From Sulfurimonas sp. HSL3-1 (GTDB taxonomy: Bacteria > Campylobacterota > Campylobacteria > Campylobacterales > Sulfurimonadaceae), in contig NZ_CP147920.1 in the NCBI RefSeq assembly GCF_039645995.1, positions 620,001 through 684,000 of the forward strand: 64,000 nucleotides of DNA. The letters are read 5' to 3'. The notes beneath the pieces are model-generated. The model was given only the letters and a program-made list of their open reading frames with translations. It was not told the DNA's origin and did no database searches. A program made the position numbers and the translations under genes. Numbering within the stretch: the first letter of the stretch is position 1; each line of letters starts with the position of its first letter. Positions 11,901 to 18,326 of this stretch are shown piece after piece.

Positions 11901-13054
11901 CCCCCGATCGAGATACCGGCGCCGAAGGCCATGCGGTAATTGTTGATCATAAAGAAGAGTTCGGCGCGGAGCAGGTCGGAGAGGATCTTGCCGCTGATCT
12001 GCTTCTGCTGGGTGCCAAGGTTGATATACCATGTGGTCGGGTTTTCGAAGGAGAAGAAGGCGTCGAGTACCCCGTTGGCACGGAGAAGATAGGTCTTGCC
12101 CTCTTTGGGGATGTTGACCTTGACACCCATGCCGAGCGCCATGGAGCCTGAGGCAATGTCGACGACGATGTACCCTTCGACCTGCGCCGAGTCGCTGGAG
12201 ATCAGTTTGCCCGTACCGCCCAGGATAAAGACCGGTCCCGGGGTCAGCACCGCCAGACCGATCGGCTCGAGTTTGAGCACGTAGCCGTTGTCCGCCAGTG
12301 TGACAAGGTCCGTTCGGATGCCGACGCCTACGGCTGTCTGGTCGATGGGGCCGGCCTGCCAGCGGTCGAGTTCCTTGTTCTTTGCCCAGCGGACATAATC
12401 ATTGGCGGCCGGGTCGGTGACAGGCAAGCCGTTTTTTTCAAGACGGGCAATGAAATTGTAGGCGAAGTCGCCTCCCATCCCGGCGAGTCCCAGGCCCGTA
12501 CTGCCCAACGGGACAGGTGCCGGAAGGTCGACATCCAGCCCGATCATGACGCCGCGGTCGCTCAGGCCGCCCAGGAAGAGGTCCAGGCCGAAACCGGCGG
12601 GCTCTATTTTCAGCGCGCCGCGCCCCATCCAGACCCCGTCGTCGTATCCCAATCCAAGCTGGGCATTGAAGACGTTCTTTTTCCGGATCTTGAGGTCGCC
12701 CATGACGGTAATCCATTCGATGATGGTGATGGGAGATCCCCCGCTCATCAAATCGACATCCGTGGAGATGGTGATCTCCACACGCATAAAGACCGACTCC
12801 ATCCCTTTGAACAGAGGAATACGCCCCCGGATTAGAAAGGTGATATGGTCTACTTCCGGATCGGACGTGGCGGTATAATCCGTCACCCGTATCAGCGGTG
12901 AGGATGCCAGCGGCTTTTCACTGCCGACTTCACTTGCAAGCTCTTTGAGCTTGGTCTCTATTTGCGTCTCTCCCCATGTGGCGATGTCTTCCCACATGTC
13001 CCGGAGAGCCTGCCAGATGATTTCCCTAAAAAGATTGTCAAGCCATTGATCCAT
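8969..13054 (-). CDS. Giant uncharacterised beta-rich protein (1361 aa)
   Basis: I do not recognise a named family with confidence; glycine-rich beta segments in the N-terminal half (GFGLDLFLGGLSDRG, GPVFILGGTGKL, MALGMGVKV) are reminiscent of DUF6603-type proteins, from memory only. It opens with an amphipathic helix rich in Trp (MDQWLDNLFREIIWQALRDM) rather than a Sec signal. Residues around 60-470 form repeated strand-turn units that could be a membrane-associated or self-assembling shell. The middle and C-terminal parts look like several beta-sandwich domains, and the last 70 residues form a helical segment (FSSAVKQLESVSKRLADL) with a polar tail. It is the first gene of a two-gene operon with the 731-residue protein. 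Base composition is like the neighbours, giving no strong sign of recent transfer. Confidence 0.85.
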   Translation of the reverse strand: MDQWLDNLFREIIWQALRDMWEDIATWGETQIETKLKELASEVGSEKPLASSPLIRVTDYTATSDPEVDHITFLIRGRIPLFKGMESVFMRVEITISTDVDLMSGGSPITIIEWITVMGDLKIRKKNVFNAQLGLGYDDGVWMGRGALKIEPAGFGLDLFLGGLSDRGVMIGLDVDLPAPVPLGSTGLGLAGMGGDFAYNFIARLEKNGLPVTDPAANDYVRWAKNKELDRWQAGPIDQTAVGVGIRTDLVTLADNGYVLKLEPIGLAVLTPGPVFILGGTGKLISSDSAQVEGYIVVDIASGSMALGMGVKVNIPKEGKTYLLRANGVLDAFFSFENPTTWYINLGTQQKQISGKILSDLLRAELFFMINNYRMAFGAGISIGGEWKWSIITLFARIGAAVAATIGWNPVLLEGLFKIWGELGLKVWKFKFALSGAAEVLGHTPDPTELDVTFKYKLNLPWPIPDIKGEKTLTLGDEDPEAPAVASPLLAGSWKRGAESDSGAMQPALLHSLTGRQWEFNAEARGGWPDAEIVIPFSTRVIDQTGKVVGSVISAATEGGYTVTHRLDALTVTDIAQGTAVAGIQAVWAAGPGGDTARLHINGQDPFAWVVPHVDTIESTYETPGHTCEVNFGYGTEEHFINPRRFNEMLVDPIQNMGSLETVFQPALPTRVFKSERFELAFRTATDLPVEVEQITLYLVGNIEYDRKMRIETKYGVFTVSDVVWSLYDSLQLMALTIELPQPEESIVISSGSKDRDLLLYAVRYTEARQRSCNWQEKVVLTPGRYEVALSGTSVAEYPGGGLPSSKTTEWELRDTFNIDFPETLRPYIRSTTIGDNRIFFDESLPWNPTMYGFGFPIYQEYRPAVRFLVPYMDAIFNPLRMRIVWESGETVVQELIPGPNGDGDSYLPGASRQWIQEHCGTVSPDQEIVLPDLLTQSGPAAVTLAFDHPERGEVKLDGWNCYVSMFASFTEHLDWNSRCLTVRYSPSGRTDSACCPSIIPVSYQKPHRPVRKGNRVDPIFARKTLSVAESFRPVFENERLIGNGDLIQPLYPEELSVPPVNWRLPSAMTQWINPLDALSAERFARFAAASGARFNDGSGDMLDGINDTVESTTIEAVTDGSGRPLALWVRTPEPVDWRRVEASLQIRHVEQSGDCPTGYEVRHPLELTVEILPSPDATSAFLVGGLAGHRTRLPRGEYTLTLRFDTALPGLPRLRPSPAVGGTTEQIALTFIQPFGERWPLPASPIEIPAGLLERLAVIYDIPWDIIDVLIDPRVDPDWIKERLKGGATPPLQTPDQPTMDAFSSAVKQLESVSKRLADLPENLGSAIRTLSAAETKSVPKTSAPDVGLDSDVSDKGGME

Positions 13055-13146
13055 CGTTCCCGCCCCTTTGCGTTTGTCATGCGTACATTCCGTTTGACGT
13101 TTCCCTAACGACTCCTACCGTGAGCTATGCCTTTTGCGCCCATGCC

Positions 13147-13156
13147 GTATGCATAC
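13147..13156. promoter_or_regulatory. Palindrome in the promoter region of the giant-protein operon
   Basis: A perfect 10-bp palindrome GTATGCATAC lies in an AT-rich stretch (about 13140-13210) ahead of the 1361-residue gene; a related GCATAC occurs again near 13191. It could be an operator, but no regulator gene is adjacent. Confidence 0.3.
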
Positions 13157-13315
13157 TAAAAAACATACATTCATATTAATAATCAAAAAGGCATACTTGA
13201 TAATTCTACAGGGTGTAACTTAAAAGACGCAACAAGATAAAGTGTATAAGTCCGGGGAGGCAAACAGGCGCTGCCGGAAGGCTTGTGAAAGAAACGGGGA
13301 GATGCCAGCGGTGTG

Positions 13316-13444
13316 TCAGCGCATTTTGAATGCGAGTGTAAAGTCTTCGTAGTCCAGGTAGGTAAACCGGAAAAAGAAGCTGTCCAGACGTTTGTAGTAC
13401 TTCGTAAAGATGTTGGTAGTCTCTGTTTTCATGCGTTCCATCAT
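13316..13444 (-). CDS. Possible small protein (42 aa)
   Basis: The gap 13055-13545 holds no large gene. One short leftward frame from ATG 13444 (alternative ATG 13432) has a protein-like composition: MKTETTNIFTKYYKRLDSF followed by aromatic-rich FFRFTYLDYEDF. GGAGG lies upstream but is farther from the start than usual. It could be a small peptide gene, the remnant of a larger gene, or chance. The rest of this gap is an AT-rich promoter-like stretch at 13100-13210 in which I see nothing else. Confidence 0.25.
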   Translation of the reverse strand: MMERMKTETTNIFTKYYKRLDSFFFRFTYLDYEDFTLAFKMR

Positions 13445-13545
13445 AGTACGCTTCTATTACCTCCGGGGGACAGATCCGATACCGTTTGATAACATCGTGG
13501 GAAGGCCGGGATGATACGCACCGATTCGCGGGAGGCTCGAAGCAG

Positions 13546-15480
13546 CTACTGGTGTCGTTCGGCGATACGGCGGAATTCCTCTTTGAGCGCGAGGAAGACG
13601 TCGACGATCTGCGGGTCGAAATGGCTGCCCCGTCCCTCGACGATGATCGCCTCTGTCTTTTCAAAGGAGAAGGGCTCTTTATAGTAGCGTCGGCTGATCA
13701 GGGCGTCGTATACGTCGGCCAGGGCCATCAGACGCGCCTCGAGGGGGATCGCCTCTCCCGAGAGTCCCTGGGGGTAGCCGCTACCGTTCCACTTTTCGTG
13801 GTGGCCGTAGGCGATGTTGCGGGCGACGCGGAGCATTTCGTTGTCGCGGTAGCTGTTGATGGCGTTGTCGAGCATCTCCTTGCCGTACGTCGTATGCAGT
13901 TTCATTGTCTCGAACTCTTCAGGGGTGAGCCGGCCCGGTTTTTTGAGGATATGGTCGGGGATGCCGACTTTGCCGATATCATGGAGCGGCGCGGTATGAA
14001 AGAGCTGCTCGATGTAGGTGTCGCTGAGTATCTCCCGGTAGGAGCCCTGCCGCGCCATGGCCATGGCGAGAAGTCTGACGTAGTTTTTGGTACGGATGAT
14101 GTGGGCGCCCGTCTCCATATCCCGTGTCTCTGCGACGAGGGCCATACTGTCGAGAGCCGCCTGGTGGGAGTGGCTGAGCTGCTCGTAGAACTGTTTGCGC
14201 TGGGTATAGCCTTTGACCGCGATGGCGAGGGCCATAATGATAAAGCTGAGGGCCAGCGGGGTCAGAAAATAACCCGGCGCGATATAGAGGGACTGCGTCA
14301 GCGCCGCGACGGCGGCGGCGCTGTAGAAGAGCGTCACGGCGCCGAAGAAGAAGATAATGGAGAGGTAGCGTTTGCGGCGGAACAGGATCAGCGTTGCCAG
14401 GGCGCTTAAAAACGAAAGGAACATATTGACAGGCGGGAAGACCCCGGGTTGGGAGATGAGGTCGCCGTTGAAGAAGTTCTCGATCAGTGTTGCATGCATA
14501 AAGATCCCCGGCAGCACTTCGTCCGGGGCGACGGTATAGCGGTCGTGAAGTCCCACGGCCGTCGCACCGACGAGGACGTATTTGCCCCGGATGTCGGCGG
14601 GGTCTACCCGGCCCTGCAGCAGGTCGACGGCGGAAATGCGCCGGTAGGTGTCCGTGGGATAGAAGCGGAGCAATACATTTGTATGGGCATCGGTGTAAAA
14701 GGTCCGGTCGCCGAGCGTTGCCCGGAGGCCCAGGGGGCTGTTCGCAAGGTGCATTTCGGCCGGAAAGCGTCCCGAGGTCAGCAGCATCGCGACGGCGAGG
14801 GCGGCGACGGGCTCTTGTTGCAAACGCATGACGAGGGGCATCCGGCGGAAAATACCGTCACGATCCTCGCGGGCATTGATAAAACCTGTCGAGCGACTCT
14901 GCTGCTGAAGAGTAGGGATGTTGCAGAGCAGTCCCACCCCGGTATAGAGGGTATCGACCCCTTCGGCATCGATGCGGTATCCTGTATCCTTGAAGCAGGC
15001 AGTGTCGTTGCTGTCCCACCGGTTTTTTAGGTAGAGCGGCAGCAGCAGCGGAAGGTCGCTGATTGTATCGGCCAGCAGGGTGTCATTATCGTACAGCCAC
15101 TCCGGGAGTCCTCCGATCTGTACGGAGAGACCGAAATAGTTTTGGTAGAAACGTACCAGCTCCCGCGGCGAGGTACGGTCGTTTTCGGGAAAGATGACGT
15201 CTGCGGCGATGGCTGCGGGCTTGTAGGTGCCGATCTGCTCAAGCAGTTTGGCTGTGAGGACCCGGGGCCAGGGCCACTGCCCCAGCGTTTCGAGGCTTTT
15301 GTCGTCGATCTCGACGATCAGCGTCGCCGGTTCGCCGAGCTGCGACGGAGCGACTGTCGCGGCGATCCGTTTATAGAGGTCGTAGAGGAGGTTGTCGCTT
15401 TGCTGCAGCAGGGCGGTCGGGTAGGCGGCGAGATAGAAGAGCAGCGTCGACAGCGCGACTGCGACGTAGAATTTCCGCAT
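13546..15480 (-). CDS. CHASE2 sensor with HD-GYP cyclic-di-GMP phosphodiesterase domain
   Basis: A 644-residue inner-membrane signalling protein. An N-terminal membrane helix (YVAVALSTLLFYLAAY) leads into a periplasmic CHASE2 domain (about residues 25-310, including IVEIDDKSLETLGQWPWPR and GKYVLVGATAVGLHDRY). Three membrane segments follow (about 320-410). The cytoplasmic HD-GYP domain (about 430-640) carries HDIGKVGIPDHIL and the HHEKWNGSGYPQGL block with the GYP motif intact, so hydrolysis of cyclic-di-GMP is expected. It starts 4 bases after the OmpA-like gene ends, and a FecR-domain gene leads the same transcript, suggesting one envelope-sensing unit. The ligand is unknown. Confidence 0.92.
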   Translation of the reverse strand: MRKFYVAVALSTLLFYLAAYPTALLQQSDNLLYDLYKRIAATVAPSQLGEPATLIVEIDDKSLETLGQWPWPRVLTAKLLEQIGTYKPAAIAADVIFPENDRTSPRELVRFYQNYFGLSVQIGGLPEWLYDNDTLLADTISDLPLLLPLYLKNRWDSNDTACFKDTGYRIDAEGVDTLYTGVGLLCNIPTLQQQSRSTGFINAREDRDGIFRRMPLVMRLQQEPVAALAVAMLLTSGRFPAEMHLANSPLGLRATLGDRTFYTDAHTNVLLRFYPTDTYRRISAVDLLQGRVDPADIRGKYVLVGATAVGLHDRYTVAPDEVLPGIFMHATLIENFFNGDLISQPGVFPPVNMFLSFLSALATLILFRRKRYLSIIFFFGAVTLFYSAAAVAALTQSLYIAPGYFLTPLALSFIIMALAIAVKGYTQRKQFYEQLSHSHQAALDSMALVAETRDMETGAHIIRTKNYVRLLAMAMARQGSYREILSDTYIEQLFHTAPLHDIGKVGIPDHILKKPGRLTPEEFETMKLHTTYGKEMLDNAINSYRDNEMLRVARNIAYGHHEKWNGSGYPQGLSGEAIPLEARLMALADVYDALISRRYYKEPFSFEKTEAIIVEGRGSHFDPQIVDVFLALKEEFRRIAERHQ

Positions 15481-15484
15481 GACG

Positions 15485-16081
15485 CTACCGGATCGTCATC
15501 ACGACACGGCGGTTTTGCGGTTCGGTAGTATCATCGGGCGTCTGTACCTGGAGGAGATACTCTCCCAGTCCGTCGGTTTGGCATCGGCGCATCGTGACAT
15601 CCCGCTGTTCGAGCATCGTTTTGAGCGCCGACGCCCGTTTCTCCGAGAGAGCGAGATTGTACGACTCGCTCCCCGTGGTGTCGGTGTAACCGGTGATGGT
15701 GATCCGCAGGGGGCTGAGCTCCCTGAGCAGCGGAAGGATTTGGGCGAGATCGCGGCGCGATTTCGACGTAAGGCCAGCGCTGTTGTTCTCGAAATAGAGG
15801 GTGAGGGTCAGCGGCGGAGGCGGTGCGACGGCGAAGGTTTCAGCGTCCTCGGCGGTCAGCTCTGCGTCCGAAACCGTTTCAGGCGCGCTGGGAGCCTCCG
15901 AGCTGCTTTCCAATCTGGTGCCTTCGTAGGGGGTGTCGATGGTAAGACTCCCGCCTTCCGTGGTGACGATGATGGCGTTGCTGCTGCTCTTGTTATCGAG
16001 CAGAACAATTTCCGTACCGGGGTGATCCATCACCAGAGCCGTGACAATGAGGACGACGGAGACAAGGAGAACTTCGACCAT
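15485..16081 (-). CDS. OmpA-domain envelope protein with N-terminal membrane anchor
   Basis: A 198-residue protein. The N-terminus is hydrophobic (MVEVLLVSVVLIVTALVM) and probably acts as an uncleaved inner-membrane anchor; a Ser/Glu/Pro-rich linker follows. The C-terminal OmpA-like peptidoglycan-binding domain starts near residue 95 (LTLYFENNSAGLTSKSRRDL) and has the characteristic ITGYTDTTGSESYNLALSEKRA with the conserved TD..G..YN..LS..RA pattern, then QNRRVVM. It is sandwiched between the FecR-domain gene (1 base away) and the CHASE2/HD-GYP gene (4 bases away), so it likely tethers or reports the cell-wall state to that sensor. Confidence 0.85.
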   Translation of the reverse strand: MVEVLLVSVVLIVTALVMDHPGTEIVLLDNKSSSNAIIVTTEGGSLTIDTPYEGTRLESSSEAPSAPETVSDAELTAEDAETFAVAPPPPLTLTLYFENNSAGLTSKSRRDLAQILPLLRELSPLRITITGYTDTTGSESYNLALSEKRASALKTMLEQRDVTMRRCQTDGLGEYLLQVQTPDDTTEPQNRRVVMTIR

Positions 16082-16082
16082 A

Positions 16083-16508
16083 TCAATGCACCTTTACGAA
16101 AAAGCGTGTACCCCGTACCCCGATGGTGCCCTCGGGGACTCTGAAAGTAACGGATTTTGGGGATACTTTCCCTATCTTGCCGGTTTCGACGATGGCGCTT
16201 CCCTCTTTCAAAAAGAGGTCGAACCGGTACTTTTTCCGGCTCGGCTCGAAGAGGTAGTCGTCGATCTTCAGTACGCTCTTGTTACCCAGGGCAACCGTGC
16301 TGCCGTCGTTGAAGAGAATGCTGAGGGCACCGTCACTCCCGGTAAAGATGATGTCGCCCCGGTAAAGCTCCTCACCGCTGCCTGAAGGGGTAATGACATC
16401 GCCGCCCCGGCGGATGCCGACCTCGTTTTTCAGGTTGTCAAGCACGGCGACACTCTCAGCGGACCAGAGCGTGATGCTTATCAGACATAAAAGAAGGATT
16501 TGTTTCAT
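16083..16508 (-). CDS. Exported FecR-domain protein
   Basis: A 141-residue secreted protein with a short Sec signal (MKQILLLCLISITLWSAES). ATG 16508 is preferred over the upstream in-frame ATG at 16532 because AAGGTGA sits just before it and the signal peptide then begins normally. The body is a single FecR beta domain: DGALSILFNDGSTVALG, then GTIGVRGTRFFV near the C-terminus, the hallmark of FecR domains. Unlike the sigma-factor regulator FecR it has no membrane segment or N-terminal sigma-binding part. It leads the operon with the OmpA-like and CHASE2/HD-GYP proteins. Confidence 0.85.
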   Translation of the reverse strand: MKQILLLCLISITLWSAESVAVLDNLKNEVGIRRGGDVITPSGSGEELYRGDIIFTGSDGALSILFNDGSTVALGNKSVLKIDDYLFEPSRKKYRFDLFLKEGSAIVETGKIGKVSPKSVTFRVPEGTIGVRGTRFFVKVH

Positions 16509-16581
16509 CGTGTCACCTTGTAAGGGGCGCATACTTTTTATAGATTGTATGACAATCCGTGTGAAAATGTCAAACGAAGCG

Positions 16582-16791
16582 TTAAGGTCTGAAGAGATTG
16601 ACGAGCAGTGTCAGGACGATGCTGATAACGACCATCGTGGTAATGGGGATGTAGATGCGGGAGTGTTCGTTTTCGATACGGATATCGCCGGGCAGTCTGC
16701 CGAACCATCCGAAAAGGCCAGGGAGGAAGTGCAGCAGCAGGCCGACAACGACCAGCGCAATGCCGGCGATGATCAGCCATTTTGCCGTCAT
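16582..16791 (-). CDS. DUF2905 small membrane protein
   Basis: A 69-residue protein with two membrane helices (WLIIAGIALVVVGLLLHFL and MVVISIVLTLLVNLF) joined by the conserved loop GRLPGDIRIENEHSRIYIP, which is the signature of the DUF2905 family. Function is unknown. It overlaps the end of the SulP transporter gene by 4 bases and so belongs to the same transcript. Confidence 0.88.
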   Translation of the reverse strand: MTAKWLIIAGIALVVVGLLLHFLPGLFGWFGRLPGDIRIENEHSRIYIPITTMVVISIVLTLLVNLFRP

Positions 16792-18326
16792 AGGTTGACT
16801 GCGACCTTGTATGTCGGGTCGGTGACCTCGTAGGTGCAGTGGGGACCGGCGGCTTTGAGGAGCTTTTTACAATCTTCGCTCAGGTGCCGCAGGGTGAGCT
16901 GCTTGTTGGCATCTTCGTACTTGCGGGTGATCGTGTCGATCGCTTCGACGCCGGAGGCGTCCATGACCCGGGCATTGCGGAAGTCGATGACGACGCGCGG
17001 GGGATCCCGGTCGATCGTCAAGGCGTCAAAGAAGCTCGCCGTCGAACCGAAGAAGAGAGGGCCGTCGAGTTCATACACCTTCGTTCCGTCCGCTTCGACC
17101 TGGCTTTTGGCGTAGATGCGCGCATGTTTCCAGGCAAAAACAAGTGCGGAGATGATGACGCCGGAGATGACGGCGATGGCCAGGTCCTCGACGATCGTGA
17201 TGAGCGTGACGGCGACCATGACGAAGGCGTCGGAGCGCGGCATATGCCGGATGTGGCTGAAACTGCTCCATTCAAAGGTCCCGATACTGACCATGAACAT
17301 GATCCCGACGAGCACGGCAATAGGGATGACGTTGAGCACATCGGTGAGCGACGCGACAAGCACCATCAGGCCGACGGCAGCAGTGACGCCCGAGAGGCGG
17401 CCGAGACCGCCGGAGGTGTAGTTGATGATGGACTGGCCGATCATCGCACACCCCGGCATCCCGCCGAAGAGTCCGCAGGTCATGTTCCCGGTTCCCAGTG
17501 CGATACACTCCTGGTTTCCGCTGCCGCGGGTGCCGCTCATCTCGTCAAGCACCGCCAGGGTCAGCAGGGACTCGATCAGGCCGACAAGGGCCATGATGAC
17601 GGCATAGGGGAGGACGACGAGAATCGCACCCGGGTCGAGGATGAAGTCAGGGATATGGAAGGTCGGCAGCTGCCCTTTGAATGCGGAAAGGTTCGCCATG
17701 TCGCCGACGGTACCGGTCTGCAAAGAGAAAACGTAGGCGACCAGGGTAAGCGCCACGATGGCGACGAGGCCGGCCGGGACCGCTTTGGTGTAGCGAGGCA
17801 GCACGAACATGATCAGCATCGTGATCGCGACGAGGGCGTACATGATGACGCCTTCGCCGTCAAAGAACTTGAACTGCGCCGTGGCGATGACGATGGCAAG
17901 ACCGTTGACGAAGCCGTACATCGCCGGCTGAGGGACGAGGCGGATGAACTTGCCCATCTTGAAGACGCCGAAGAGGATCTGGATCGCGCCGGTAAGCAGG
18001 GCGGCGAGGGTGACGTACTGCAATACGCCCCAGGCCAGTTCCTCTCCGCCGAGCCCCTGCGAACGCAGCAATCCGGAGACCTCCAGGGTCAGGCCGATAA
18101 GCACAACGGCGACAGAGCCGGTCGCCCCGCTGATCATCCCGGGTTTGCCACCGATCAGCGCCGTAATAAACCCGAGGATAAAAGCGGTGTAGAGGCCGAC
18201 AATGGGGCTCACTTCGGCAATGAAGGCGAAGGCGATCGCTTCGGGCACAAGGGCGACGGCAACGACGAGCCCGGAGAGGACGTCGTTTTTGATGTTATCT
18301 GTACGGTAGTTCTGGAGGTTGAACAT
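16788..18326 (-). CDS. SulP-family anion transporter with STAS domain
   Basis: A 512-residue inner-membrane transporter. It shows the SulP pattern NDVLSGLVVAVALVPEAIAF near residue 15, about ten to fourteen membrane segments, MISGATGSVAVVLIGL, and GLFGGMPGCAMIGQSIIN. A short C-terminal STAS domain (residues about 410-500, VVIDFRNARVMDASGVEAID) lies in the cytoplasm. Such proteins carry sulfate, bicarbonate or dicarboxylates; the substrate here cannot be read from sequence. It begins in the last bases of valS and runs into the DUF2905 gene. Confidence 0.9.
   Translation of the reverse strand: MFNLQNYRTDNIKNDVLSGLVVAVALVPEAIAFAFIAEVSPIVGLYTAFILGFITALIGGKPGMISGATGSVAVVLIGLTLEVSGLLRSQGLGGEELAWGVLQYVTLAALLTGAIQILFGVFKMGKFIRLVPQPAMYGFVNGLAIVIATAQFKFFDGEGVIMYALVAITMLIMFVLPRYTKAVPAGLVAIVALTLVAYVFSLQTGTVGDMANLSAFKGQLPTFHIPDFILDPGAILVVLPYAVIMALVGLIESLLTLAVLDEMSGTRGSGNQECIALGTGNMTCGLFGGMPGCAMIGQSIINYTSGGLGRLSGVTAAVGLMVLVASLTDVLNVIPIAVLVGIMFMVSIGTFEWSSFSHIRHMPRSDAFVMVAVTLITIVEDLAIAVISGVIISALVFAWKHARIYAKSQVEADGTKVYELDGPLFFGSTASFFDALTIDRDPPRVVIDFRNARVMDASGVEAIDTITRKYEDANKQLTLRHLSEDCKKLLKAAGPHCTYEVTDPTYKVAVNL

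Noticed and set aside
13206-13664. A leftward 152-codon frame overlapping the end of the CHASE2/HD-GYP gene
   Set aside because: Its first half is an out-of-frame reading of the HD-GYP coding region, rich in Arg and Ser, and the remainder has no family-like pattern.
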